A stretch of DNA of 14,293 nucleotides from Nitrosomonas eutropha (GTDB taxonomy: Bacteria; Pseudomonadota; Gammaproteobacteria; Burkholderiales; Nitrosomonadaceae). The stretch lies in assembly GCA_014584635.1 (NCBI GenBank), contig JACTML010000189.1, positions 1 through 14,293 on the forward strand, in the 5' to 3' direction. Position numbers and translations under genes: made by a program. Position 1 is the stretch's first letter. Every line of letters begins with the position of its first letter. The notes under the pieces were generated by a model, which worked only from the letters and a program-made list of their open reading frames with translations, was not told the origin of the DNA and searched no databases. Of this stretch, positions 1-6,875 are shown piece by piece.

Positions 1-52
1 GCGTGTGTACGGTAATACCGTACCGCGGGTTCGAATCCCGCCTTCTCCGCCA
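1..52 (+). tRNA. tRNA-Ser, 3' part (5' end outside the window)
   Basis: The visible part folds as the 3' portion of a tRNA with a long variable arm. A 7-bp variable-arm stem (7-13 with 17-23) has a 3-nt loop. It is followed by a 5-bp T stem (25-29 with 37-41) enclosing the 7-nt loop TTCGAAT, the 3' acceptor strand CTTCTCC (42-48), discriminator G at 49 and encoded CCA at 50-52. A long variable arm with a G discriminator points to serine, because the other long-arm types, Leu and Tyr, usually carry A. The anticodon lies before the window, so the isoacceptor cannot be read. The gene is the integration target: its last 20 bases are part of the attL core. Confidence 0.88.
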
Positions 53-53
53 C
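33..53 (+). repeat. attL: 21-bp att core at the tRNA-Ser 3' end
   Basis: A 21-bp segment beginning GAATCCCG and ending TCCGCCAC is repeated exactly at 8256-8276 in the same orientation. The identity stops at both edges (C32 versus T8255, T54 versus A8277). The core covers the T loop, T stem 3' half, acceptor strand and CCA of the tRNA, so the tRNA is restored after integration. This is typical of P4-family integrases that target tRNA 3' ends. Confidence 0.9.
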
Positions 54-141
54 TATTATCCCACCAACACCCACGATTAACAAACAAACCCGCATAAACG
101 CTTACTCCGTAGCAAATTTGGTAATCATTGGTAACCTTAAT

Positions 142-216
142 AAAACCGGGTAGAGTTTAGAAAACTGGGTAAAATACCGGGTACATTTTTACCCTGTTTT
201 ACTTTTACCCGGTTTT
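142..216. repeat. Left-end arm-type integrase sites (five AAAACCGGGTA-like copies)
   Basis: Five copies of an 11-bp motif lie between attL and the int start. Three are on the plus strand: 142-152 (AAAACCGGGTA), 161-171 (one mismatch) and 173-183 (one mismatch). Two are inverted: 190-200 (one mismatch) and 206-216 (exact). The same motif recurs twice at 8176-8198 near attR and nowhere else obvious. Such paired clusters fit the arm-type sites bound by the N-terminal domain of tyrosine integrases. They also cover the expected int promoter, so Int binding could repress its own gene. The binding role is inferred. Confidence 0.7.
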
Positions 217-220
217 CACC

Positions 221-1420
221 ATGAAACTCACTGATTCAGCCATTCGAGCAGCAAAACCAAAAGAGAAAAAATACAAGCTAGCAGACGGCAACGGCCTAAC
301 CCTGCTGATACACCCTGACGGTTCAAGGCACTGGCGTTATCGTTATTCGTTCAATGGAAAAGAATCAATGCTTTCCCTTGGGAAGTACCCGGAAGTAACC
401 TTAGCGCAAGCTCGGGGCGTTCATGCCGAGTACAGAGCGCGGCTAAAACAGGGAATCAATCCAGCTAATCACCGAAAGGAAGAAAAGCGTAAAGCGAGCA
501 TAGCCGCTGAAAACAGCTTTGAAGCCGTGGCGCGTGCGTGGTGGGAACAATGGAGGCACGGCAAGACTGAGCGCCATGCTGATTATGTATTGCGAAGAAT
601 GGAAGCTGACGTTTTTCCAATCATTGGAGAGCGACCAATCAATGAGCTGAAAGCTATGAGTTTTATTGATCTTGCCAAACGGATTCAGGAACGTGGTGCG
701 CTGGATATTGCGGGGCGTGCCTTGACCACATGCGGGCAGATTATGCGTTACGCAGTACAGAATGAACTGGCAGAACGAAACCCGGTAGCGGACATTAAGC
801 CAGCCGACATTCTAAAGCAACGGGAGAAGGTTAATCACAGGCGAATCCCTGAATCAGAACTGCCCGAGTTGCTCTTGAAGATTGAGCAGTACGACGGGCA
901 GCCACTTACCCGGTTAGCGCTGCAATTAATGACGCTAACATTCGTTCGAACAAGCGAGTTAATTGACGCGCGCTGGGAAGAGATTGAGTTTGACCGCGCC
1001 TTGTGGCGAATCCCGCCAGGGCGAATGAAAATGCGCTGTGAGCATATCGTTCCTTTGAGCAGGCAGGCAATGGTTATTCTGCAAGAGATCAAGGCGCTGA
1101 ACGTTGATCCCGTGTTGGTGTTTCCCAGCGAACTGCACAATGGAAAGCCCATGAGCAACAATACTATTCTTTACGCGCTGTACCGCATGGGGTATCACGG
1201 CCGTATGACAGGGCACGGCTTCCGTGGGCTGGCGTCAACCATACTGCACGAGAAAGGATTTAATCATGAGCATATAGAACTACAGCTGGCACACTCGGAA
1301 CGCAATGAAGTATCAGCTGCCTACAATCACGCCATGTACCTTGAGCAGCGAAGGGAAATGATGCAGTGGTGGAGTGACTATATCGACATGAGAAGACCAG
1401 CTGCGGCTAACCCTGCATAG
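221..1420 (+). CDS. int: P4-type site-specific tyrosine recombinase (integrase)
   Basis: This 399-residue protein catalyses integration and excision of the element at the tRNA-Ser att site. Residues 1-85 match the N-terminal arm-DNA-binding domain of P4-like integrases (DUF4102 type: KLTDSAIRAAKPKEK... ADGNGLTLLI). Residues about 95-190 form the SAM-like core-binding domain and about 205-375 the catalytic domain. The full catalytic set is visible: R243 (FVRTSEL), K270, H332 and R335 (HGFR), H358 (LAHSE) and the nucleophile Y368 (AAYNHA). Length is normal for the family and nothing is truncated. The ATG at 221 follows directly after the arm-site cluster; the Shine-Dalgarno is weak, but the N-terminus aligns with the family. 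The gene reads away from the tRNA, the usual layout for elements in tRNA 3' ends. Confidence 0.95.
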   Translation: MKLTDSAIRAAKPKEKKYKLADGNGLTLLIHPDGSRHWRYRYSFNGKESMLSLGKYPEVTLAQARGVHAEYRARLKQGINPANHRKEEKRKASIAAENSFEAVARAWWEQWRHGKTERHADYVLRRMEADVFPIIGERPINELKAMSFIDLAKRIQERGALDIAGRALTTCGQIMRYAVQNELAERNPVADIKPADILKQREKVNHRRIPESELPELLLKIEQYDGQPLTRLALQLMTLTFVRTSELIDARWEEIEFDRALWRIPPGRMKMRCEHIVPLSRQAMVILQEIKALNVDPVLVFPSELHNGKPMSNNTILYALYRMGYHGRMTGHGFRGLASTILHEKGFNHEHIELQLAHSERNEVSAAYNHAMYLEQRREMMQWWSDYIDMRRPAAANPA

Positions 1421-1620
1421 TGGTGGCCACTGCTATGGCCGAATTATCTAGCCAAGCTGTGGTGATTAAATCGACGGCAAAGACAAAGGCGGGGTTAAGC
1501 GGTAATGCCCATTCGGCGCCCGTTTAAGTGGTAACACAAAACACGCTTCAGTTTTACAGCGCCGGACAAAACACAATATATAGTATCATTGCCCTTCCTT
1601 CACTACCAGATAAAAGGATT

Positions 1621-1650
1621 GCCCAGAAGTAATTGGCGTTACTTCCGGGC
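1621..1650. promoter_or_regulatory. Strong hairpin in the alpA operon upstream region
   Basis: GCCC-A-GAAGTAA, a 6-nt loop, then TTACTTC-C-GGGC: eleven base pairs with a single A/C mismatch. The plus-strand 3' side is not T-rich. The minus-strand 3' side is moderately T-rich (...CCTTTTATC), so it could end leftward transcription, or it could be a protein-binding site or part of a small RNA. Function is unknown. Confidence 0.5.
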
Positions 1651-1776
1651 GGGCTGAGTGTATCAGCAGTAATTGCACTGTTTGCACGCTGCCCATAAGC
1701 AACAGCATGGGATTTATGGTTGTTTGGATATTGTCATTCGCTATCGCTGAACAACAAATACAAACAACAGTAAAAA

Positions 1777-1803
1777 GTATTACCAGTATATAACTGTTAA
1801 TAC
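1777..1803. promoter_or_regulatory. Operator-like palindrome upstream of alpA
   Basis: The arms GTATTACCAGT and ACTGTTAATAC flank a 5-bp spacer ATATA; ten of eleven positions pair. The spacer and arm include TATAAC, a plausible -10 for the rightward operon, so a bound dimer would block the promoter. The binding protein is not known; candidates are AlpA-like or the ribbon-helix-helix-like protein of this element. Confidence 0.5.
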
Positions 1804-1870
1804 AAATACTCAAACAAAATAACCCCCCTGCCCGCGCTATCTGGATATTTCAATTCTTGAGGTATCTACA

Positions 1871-2137
1871 ATGCAAACGAAAGAATCACGCGGCAAAACC
1901 ATTAAGGCAATCACCCCACACGAAGTAATTCCGCCTACCGGCAAATCTCGCTGGTCGCAAATCAAGCCGTTTATCCCAGTCTCGATGGAGAAGTTCCGCC
2001 TGCTTTCGAATGAAGGACTTGCGCCACCGCGTATAAAGATTGGCGAACGTATAGCAATGTACGACAACGCCGAACTGCACCGTTGGTTAGCCGATCCTGC
2101 TGGCTATCGTGCGAGCGATAAAGGGGAGGCCAAATGA
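1871..2137 (+). CDS. AlpA-like DNA-binding regulator / putative excisionase
   Basis: This 88-residue protein resembles the AlpA/MerR-like winged-helix family that activates integrase or acts as an excisionase in P4-like satellites and cryptic prophages. The family pattern is seen in residues about 25-75: SRWSQIKPFIPVS, then LLSNEGLAPPRIKIGERIAMYDNAELHRWLADP, i.e. helix-turn-helix, a wing with GERIAMY and a closing helix with WL. The N-terminal 20 residues are basic and variable. GAGG at 1859-1862 gives good spacing to the ATG. The stop overlaps the next start (ATGA), so this is the first gene of the replication operon. An operator-like palindrome lies about 70 bp upstream. No symbol is given because orthology to E. 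coli alpA is not shown. Confidence 0.8.
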   Translation: MQTKESRGKTIKAITPHEVIPPTGKSRWSQIKPFIPVSMEKFRLLSNEGLAPPRIKIGERIAMYDNAELHRWLADPAGYRASDKGEAK

Positions 2138-2268
2138 AAAAGCGCCCAACCTCATCAGAAAGATTGAGCGCCAATAAGACATGGCAATTATACCTTGTTT
2201 CCATTGCTGGCGGGCTTATCACAGGTCAGTTAATCGGCCTTATCACCAGTGCAATCATTGCGGGGTGA
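2134..2268 (+). CDS. Small single-span membrane peptide, 44 residues
   Basis: This open frame overlaps the alpA stop as ATGA and has a strong ribosome-binding site, GGGGAGG at 2123-2129, inside the alpA 3' end. The product begins with a basic, polar segment (MKKRPTSSERLSANK). It continues from about residue 18 with one hydrophobic stretch to the end (LYLVSIAGGLITGQLIGLI...IIAG) rich in small residues, consistent with one transmembrane helix with the N-terminus inside by the positive-inside rule. The stop is 3 bp before the next ATG. Tight coupling on both sides supports real translation. No family is recognised; possible roles are membrane anchoring of replication or a holin-like or toxin-like activity, none shown. 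Confidence 0.6.
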   Translation: MKKRPTSSERLSANKTWQLYLVSIAGGLITGQLIGLITSAIIAG

Positions 2269-2271
2269 ACA

Positions 2272-3108
2272 ATGGATAACCTCATATTCACCGACACACT
2301 ACAAGAGGCATTCCTGACTGCTGGACTGGACAATCCCGGGCTGGATAGGCGCGGTACCGGCGCGGTATTCGGTGATTGGCGTACTGGTGAAAAGTATGTC
2401 TGGCAGCGCAAGCGCGAGGGTGGGCCAAAGGTCAAAGTAGATGTATACGCCATAGAGAACGCCAGAAAGGAGGCAAACAAAAAGCTGGAGCAGAATATAC
2501 AGAAGGCGCATGCTGCGGCAGCCGGAAAAGCCCGCGCGCTGTGGAACAACTATTCCGGGGAAGCTGACGCCAATCATCCTTATCTGGTGAGGAAGAGACT
2601 GCCACCGCTGGGATTGCGCCAGTTTAAAGACAATCTTCTGGTTCCTGTTTATAGCGCAAATGGAGAGACAGTTAATCTCCAAACAATCACGCCGGAAGGA
2701 AAAAAGCGGTTCAGCAAGGGCGGGGAGGTAAAGGGCTGCTTTGGTTATATCAGCGGCTCAAATGAACTGCTTTATGTCTGCGAGGGTTGGGCAACGGGCG
2801 CTGCGCTTCATATGCTCACAAGGGCGAGCGTTGCTTGCGCCATGAGTGCGGGGAACCTTTTATCAGTCACTGGGGCAGTGAAAGCGGCTATGCCCGGGGG
2901 AATAAAGATTGTTGTTGCTGGTGATGATGACCGCTTCAGCAATATTAATCCGGGGCGGGATGCGGCCAACAACGCCGCACTTGTTCATGGGTTGGAAGTT
3001 GCATTTCCGACATTCGCGCCGGATAGTAAAGGTACTGACTTTGCCGATATGTGGCTGGAGCTTCAAGGAGACAGACAGGCGGGGAGCGAAAAAAAAAGGG
3101 GGGTGTGA
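2272..3108 (+). CDS. Toprim-domain primase-like protein
   Basis: This 278-residue protein is likely the primase-like part of the element's replication machinery. The central part (about 88-160: ARALWNNY... ANHPYLVRKRLPPLG... LLVPVYSANGETVNLQTITPEGKKRF) matches the linker found in P4-alpha/TraC-type primases. The Toprim core follows: E171 in YVCEGWATG, then IVVAGDDD (acidic 218-220), GRDAANNAA and a closing KGTDFADMW motif. The N-terminal zinc-binding domain of full primases is missing, as in many satellite versions. GGGGTGA precedes the ATG. The next gene is in the same frame, after only the stop and one codon, so the two could once have been one polypeptide. The end contains an A9G6 tract (3069-3083). 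Confidence 0.82.
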   Translation: MDNLIFTDTLQEAFLTAGLDNPGLDRRGTGAVFGDWRTGEKYVWQRKREGGPKVKVDVYAIENARKEANKKLEQNIQKAHAAAAGKARALWNNYSGEADANHPYLVRKRLPPLGLRQFKDNLLVPVYSANGETVNLQTITPEGKKRFSKGGEVKGCFGYISGSNELLYVCEGWATGAALHMLTRASVACAMSAGNLLSVTGAVKAAMPGGIKIVVAGDDDRFSNINPGRDAANNAALVHGLEVAFPTFAPDSKGTDFADMWLELQGDRQAGSEKKRGV

Positions 3109-3111
3109 CAA

Positions 3112-4995
3112 ATGAGCGCCAATGATATGAATACCCCGAATGCCAATGAATTAACCTCCTCCCCGGCTGCCGGACAGGCAAGGATAAGCGGCACCATTAA
3201 ATCAAATAAGCCTGACAGCCCAAACGTAATCCCGCTGGACAGGCTTCCACCACCAACGCCCTTCCCTCTTGAGGATATGCCGGATAACTTCCGCGCAGTA
3301 GTGGGTGAGATTACGGATCGCGTCAAGGTAGGATCCCCACTGGCAGCCCTAACCGTGCTGGCGGCAATGGCTCACGTTGCGCAGACTCGTGTTAATGCCA
3401 CGCGACTTGACGGCGGCACTATGCCAACAAGCTTGTACCTTCTGACTCTGGGAGATTCTGGATCAAGGAAGACCAGCGTTTTTGATCTGGTTTTTGAGCC
3501 GGTGCGTGAAGCCGAAAGGGATTTATCAATCAAGTATATGCGGGAATTTGAAAGCCTTGAAAAAGAAGAGGCTGGTATTACGCATAAGAAGGGAAAGGAG
3601 GAGTTCAGGAAGCAGAATCCGCTACCAGAAGATCCGCGCTCACTAATCAGCAGTGATGCGAGTATATCCCGCGTTGCTGGTGACTATGCCGCCGGGAAGG
3701 TGGCATATACATGGTTGACTGATGAAGGCGGCGCTTTCTTTGGTTCTCACAATTTCACCAACAATGAAACCAGTTCAGCCTCCCGCGCCATATTGCTCAA
3801 GCTGTTTGATAATGGCAGCGGAGAAAGGCTACGGGCCAAATCAAACCTTGATGGTTCCGGCTCTTTTTACAATCGCCGCTTAACGGCTTTTATCATGGCA
3901 CAGCAGATAGCTGTGCAGGAATATCTTAATGACCCGGTAGCACAAGGTCAGGGCTTCCTTCCCCGCTTTATCTTTGGTGCATCGAATACGCCATATGAAG
4001 ACAGGATTGTTTCACTTGAGGAATGGAACAAGAACAGGCGGAAGGCTCGCGCGTCATCAGTAATAGCTTCATTCCATGAGCGGCTAAAGGATCTAAATAG
4101 CGCGCCACAGCTTATCAAGGATAACGACCCAATCAGCGGCATTGACCCGCAAAAGAACGTGTTCGACTGGTCAGCCGGGGCTAATGAGGTATTTTTTCAC
4201 TGGAACAATGAGGTGAATCAAAAGCAGTGCCAGGGCGGGGAATATGTTCACCTAACGGCGTTTGCTTCCCGATCGGCAGAACTTGCGGTACGGACGGCAA
4301 CCGTACTGGCCTACTTCTATAATCACAAGCAGGTAGAGAGGGAGGACGCGCACGCCGCAGTGGCTTTGGTCAGATACTCGCTGGCTGAATGGTCGCGATT
4401 CCTGTTTGCCTCCAGTGACAGGATCACGGTTGATGCTATCAATTGTATTGACTGGATCCGGGCCAAGGTCAGTAAAGGGGATAAACACTGGTTAAGGTTC
4501 ACCAACAAAAAATGGTCGCAATTCGGCCCCAATAAATACCGAAGCGCAAAGATACGTGATGCAGTGCTTGGGAAACTGGTTGAGCATAAATATCTTTACT
4601 TTGGCGGTAGTGAATACATATATGCCAGCGGTGATGATGATGTAAATGGTGCACCCCTTGCTAATCCTGCTAATTCCGCTAACGATTCCCCGCAAACCCA
4701 GGCCCAGCAAGGCTTAGCACCGGAAAGTGAAAGTTGCTACCAGTTGCTAACGGTTGCTAATCCGACCGTTAGCGAGTTGGGCGAGCGGCAAAGAGAACCG
4801 GCAATTAGCAATAAATTAGCAACCGTTAGCAAATCGTTAGCAACCCAAAACCCGCATGAACAGGAGGCTTTAGCGGAATTAGCGGAATTAGCAACTCCCT
4901 CACATGAATATATCAATCTAGATAGTGATTCGCTGACCGACTCCATCGACCCGGTGACCGGGAAGAGAATGCCTAAAGAGCAGGAGGAGATATGA
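3112..4995 (+). CDS. DUF3987 (YfjI-like) helicase-like replication protein
   Basis: This 627-residue protein is of the DUF3987 family that accompanies Toprim primases in satellites and cryptic prophages. Residues about 50-130 hold the family start (PFPLEDMPDNFRAVVGEI, then SPLAALTVLAAMAHVAQ) and a P-loop-like motif GDSGSRKT at 114-121, with R where the classical Walker A has G; I recall this variant as common in the family. A Walker-B-like WLTDEGG lies at 201-207. Residues about 330-510 form the C-terminal helical part, followed by a winged-helix-like segment (KWSQFGPNKYRSAKIRDAVLGKLVEHKYL). From about 515 the tail is low-complexity and carries the GCTAA/TTAGC array in its DNA. It is likely an ATPase that opens or unwinds the origin; activity is inferred. 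Its ribosome-binding site is the AGGGGGG at the end of the upstream gene. Its stop overlaps the next start (ATGA). Confidence 0.82.
   Translation: MSANDMNTPNANELTSSPAAGQARISGTIKSNKPDSPNVIPLDRLPPPTPFPLEDMPDNFRAVVGEITDRVKVGSPLAALTVLAAMAHVAQTRVNATRLDGGTMPTSLYLLTLGDSGSRKTSVFDLVFEPVREAERDLSIKYMREFESLEKEEAGITHKKGKEEFRKQNPLPEDPRSLISSDASISRVAGDYAAGKVAYTWLTDEGGAFFGSHNFTNNETSSASRAILLKLFDNGSGERLRAKSNLDGSGSFYNRRLTAFIMAQQIAVQEYLNDPVAQGQGFLPRFIFGASNTPYEDRIVSLEEWNKNRRKARASSVIASFHERLKDLNSAPQLIKDNDPISGIDPQKNVFDWSAGANEVFFHWNNEVNQKQCQGGEYVHLTAFASRSAELAVRTATVLAYFYNHKQVEREDAHAAVALVRYSLAEWSRFLFASSDRITVDAINCIDWIRAKVSKGDKHWLRFTNKKWSQFGPNKYRSAKIRDAVLGKLVEHKYLYFGGSEYIYASGDDDVNGAPLANPANSANDSPQTQAQQGLAPESESCYQLLTVANPTVSELGERQREPAISNKLATVSKSLATQNPHEQEALAELAELATPSHEYINLDSDSLTDSIDPVTGKRMPKEQEEI
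4660..4892. repeat. Iteron-like GCTAA/TTAGC array, candidate replication origin
   Basis: Fourteen copies of the pentamer lie in 233 bp. GCTAA occurs at 4660, 4669, 4678, 4746 and 4756. TTAGC, its complement, occurs at 4714, 4769, 4805, 4816, 4826, 4837, 4870, 4879 and 4888. Many are extended to TTGCTAA(C) or GTTAGCAA. By chance fewer than one would be expected in this length. The left third is mostly GCTAA and the rest TTAGC, giving a roughly two-armed layout. Copies fall in three codon registers (for example GCT-AAT, TTA-GCA, GTT-AGC), so the repetition acts on DNA rather than on one protein repeat. Position inside the replication gene fits an origin bound by its own product; this is inferred. 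Confidence 0.6.
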
Positions 4996-6158
4996 CCAAA
5001 CTGGGGCGAGTGATTCGACTGGAAGATATAGCCCGGCCGAGGGGGGCCAACACAAGCCCGGCTAGCGAGAAGGTTAACGGGGCTGGGGTGATAGCGCATT
5101 GGGATCCGGACAGCATTGTCATGTTCATAAGGGAGTTCGATGAACCCGTTGTCTTGAGCGAAGACAGTGCGCCAAAAGAAGTGGTTGATTTCGCCCTATC
5201 TGTTGGTGTGCTGCTCACCACTGACGGACACACAATAAAGCCGTTTAGTGACAACCCTTTGCCAGCTGATCTTGTTGGCGCAATCAGGAATAACAGGCCG
5301 CTGATTATTAAGGAGATTCAAGCAAGGGAAGACCGCTGGCGCTATGAACTTACTCATTATCTCGGAGTGACAAGCGCCTATCTGGCGAACAAGGGGGTGC
5401 TGTTTTGGCGTGATGCTCAAAGACTGTGGGCTACATGCCCACGGGAGACAGGCGACGCACTCAAGGCCAATCATCCTGAAGCATTCGCCAAAGTCAGCAA
5501 ACACCTGCCCGAACCAGTAACCCCGGGCACATGCGTTTACTACCAGCCCGATCCAGTCAATCCGGAGGCTGGCGGCGGCAAGTGCAAATGCAACGGGCTG
5601 AACGGCCCTGACAAGTACACCTACCCCATGAAGAAGATACAGTGTTCCGTATATAAGCCAGCAGCGGCTTCAATGGCGGTGACCCCAATGGCAGCAACGG
5701 CTTCCATGCCGCCTTCAATGCCGCCCGCTACCGGGCAAAGTGAACCACCTTCCATAGAGGGAGAGGACGGCCAGCAAGAAGACAGCGCGAAAGTAACAGA
5801 AGGCAGCGTGAAGGAGGCAGAAGAGCGCGCAAGCCAGCTGGTTGATACAATCCTTTCTTATGGCGTACGAATATCGACTGATGGGGAGAGGGTTATCCCG
5901 ATCGACGGGGTGGAGTTCGGCGAGAAGTTAGCCGGGCTTATCGACCTCATGCAACCTGACATGGCTTTGGTTCTGTCCAGACGGCAAGCGGCATGGCTTG
6001 ATTCGCTATCCGCCCTTATTAGTGAACCATGGAACAATCACCTTGAGCCTGACGACGTCATGACCGTATGGCATACACCAGTTGAAGTAATTGCCGCCAC
6101 CATTAAAGGAGCGCCAGTTAATCGGCAACCAGCAGGAGCAATACCCCATGCGTTATAA
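4992..6158 (+). CDS. Unknown protein with duplicated TubC-like docking domain and Cys cluster
   Basis: This 388-residue protein has no firm family. Two copies of a ~50-residue unit are visible. Residues 62-116 (VVDFALSVGVLLTTDGHTIKPF... PADLVGAIRNNRPLIIKEI) and 281-340 (LVDTILSYGVRISTDGERVIPI... EKLAGLIDLMQPDMALVL) share the pattern hydrophobic helix, G-V-x-hydrophobic-x-T-D-G, strand, helix. This resembles the TubC N-terminal docking fold. Between them lie cysteines C149, C181, C198, C200 and C218, a possible metal site, then a Met/Pro/Ala-rich linker (224-256). A strong AGGAGGAG precedes the ATG, which overlaps the DUF3987 stop by 4 bp. Context suggests a partner of the replication proteins or an adaptor; not demonstrated. 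Confidence 0.7.
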   Translation: MTKLGRVIRLEDIARPRGANTSPASEKVNGAGVIAHWDPDSIVMFIREFDEPVVLSEDSAPKEVVDFALSVGVLLTTDGHTIKPFSDNPLPADLVGAIRNNRPLIIKEIQAREDRWRYELTHYLGVTSAYLANKGVLFWRDAQRLWATCPRETGDALKANHPEAFAKVSKHLPEPVTPGTCVYYQPDPVNPEAGGGKCKCNGLNGPDKYTYPMKKIQCSVYKPAAASMAVTPMAATASMPPSMPPATGQSEPPSIEGEDGQQEDSAKVTEGSVKEAEERASQLVDTILSYGVRISTDGERVIPIDGVEFGEKLAGLIDLMQPDMALVLSRRQAAWLDSLSALISEPWNNHLEPDDVMTVWHTPVEVIAATIKGAPVNRQPAGAIPHAL

Positions 6159-6453
6159 AGAAGAGGCGCCCATACCTAATAAACGCAATCTTAATCCTGA
6201 CGGTATCGAACTGTCCCTAACCGGTGATCGCAATCAATGCCGTGTCTGCACCGAGTACTTCAACAGCACCCACGCCTTCGATAAGCACAGGCGCAATGGC
6301 AAATGCCTCACTCGGGCGGAAATGACCAGGCGCGGAATGACCATGATAAATGGCGGGTATTGGGTTGGTGCGGTGATGGATAGCAACGCGCTCGAGTTGC
6401 GTAGTCGTGTTAGACAGGCTGGTGAAGAGGAGCCACTACGCAGTAACGCTTAA
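6148..6453 (+). CDS. FDXHR-type putative zinc-binding protein
   Basis: With start ATG at 6148 the product has 101 residues. The motif C31-x2-C34, then AFDKHRR (F44, D45, H47, R48) and C53 matches the short FDXHR zinc-binding family of phages and mobile elements: a C2HC finger of uncertain function, probably binding DNA or protein. An in-frame ATG at 6091 would add 19 residues that overlap the previous gene deeply. I prefer 6148 because AGGAG lies at 6134-6138 with normal spacing and the overlap with the upstream gene is then only 11 bp. It closes the long replication operon; about 160 bp of gene-free sequence follow. Confidence 0.75.
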   Translation: MRYKEEAPIPNKRNLNPDGIELSLTGDRNQCRVCTEYFNSTHAFDKHRRNGKCLTRAEMTRRGMTMINGGYWVGAVMDSNALELRSRVRQAGEEEPLRSNA

Positions 6454-6524
6454 TCTACACAGAGCAGCACACCAGCCCGGCTAACACAACGCCCCTGCTC
6501 CCATAACGAAAATACGGCGTTTTT

Positions 6525-6538
6525 ACCCCAAGGGGTAC
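6525..6538. other. Short perfect inverted repeat in the convergent gap
   Basis: TACCCC-AA-GGGGTA lies between the FDXHR gene and the convergent minus-strand gene. A T run precedes it on the plus strand rather than following it, so it is not a standard intrinsic terminator on either strand. The rest of 6454-6611 shows nothing I can name. Confidence 0.3.
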
Positions 6539-6611
6539 TACCCTATTGCCTTGCAGAGAAGTCTTGTTATTTCGCGTTACGCCTACCCTTGCAGGGCATT
6601 TCCAAAGGGGA

Positions 6612-6875
6612 TCAATCCTCCCGTTGGTTGTAATAGCGATTGTACTCAAGGGAGTCTAATTCCAGACTGTTAACCGTAGCTCGATCGGCTTCGAGTATGA
6701 GTTTCTGAATCATGGCCTTTTCCGTTATTCCGTAAATCTTTGCCAGACGCTTAAGAGCAAGTGATGCTCCTGTTGAAATCCACGTATTCAATTGACGCTC
6801 GCCGTTATTATCCGGGCCTTCGAACTTACGACGTTGTCGATAGGCCTTCTGCCTTTCCGCATTGGTAAGCGCCAT
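6612..6875 (-). CDS. Small ribbon-helix-helix-like regulator
   Basis: I set the start at the ATG at 6875, which gives 87 residues and a GGGGGGA ribosome-binding site. A longer in-frame extension to 7172 would run through the divergent promoter region and into the next gene, so it is not used. The product starts with a basic segment (MALTNAERQKAYRQRRKF). A strand-helix-helix pattern follows at about 27-66: RQLNTWISTGASLALKRLAKIYGITEKAMIQKLIL. This fits MetJ/Arc-type repressors and is reminiscent of RepB/CopB-type plasmid copy regulators. It is the only leftward gene of the element. A palindrome (6919-6931) next to a TATAAT box lies upstream, consistent with autoregulation. Role in repression or copy control is inferred. 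Confidence 0.7.
   Translation of the reverse strand: MALTNAERQKAYRQRRKFEGPDNNGERQLNTWISTGASLALKRLAKIYGITEKAMIQKLILEADRATVNSLELDSLEYNRYYNQRED

Larger units (their letters stand above)
1421..1870. promoter_or_regulatory. 450-bp intergenic control region between int and the alpA operon
   Basis: No convincing gene lies here. Just after int there is an imperfect inverted repeat (CATAG...CTATG, about 1416-1437) without a T run, so it is a weak terminator at best. Two near-identical direct repeats, TTAAGCGGTAA (1495-1505) and TTAAGTGGTAA (1524-1534), lie 29 bp apart. A strong hairpin follows at 1621-1650 and an operator-like palindrome at 1777-1803, both listed separately. A ribosome-binding site GAGG at 1859-1862 serves alpA. 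The region probably holds the main element promoter and its repressor or excisionase sites. Confidence 0.55.

Noticed and set aside
1586..1813. Leftward 75-residue frame with a signal-peptide-like start and a purine-rich stretch before a TTG start
   Set aside because: It depends on a TTG start and overlaps both the strong hairpin and the operator-like palindrome, and the second half looks unlike a protein. Probably a by-product of the regulatory region.
4660..4892. The pentamer array as a CRISPR or a simple tandem repeat
   Set aside because: Copies are only 5-8 bp long, irregularly spaced and on both strands, with no spacer structure.
6091..6147. Upstream start for the FDXHR-type gene
   Set aside because: It would lie inside the preceding gene without a better ribosome-binding site; the start at 6148 has AGGAG at proper spacing.
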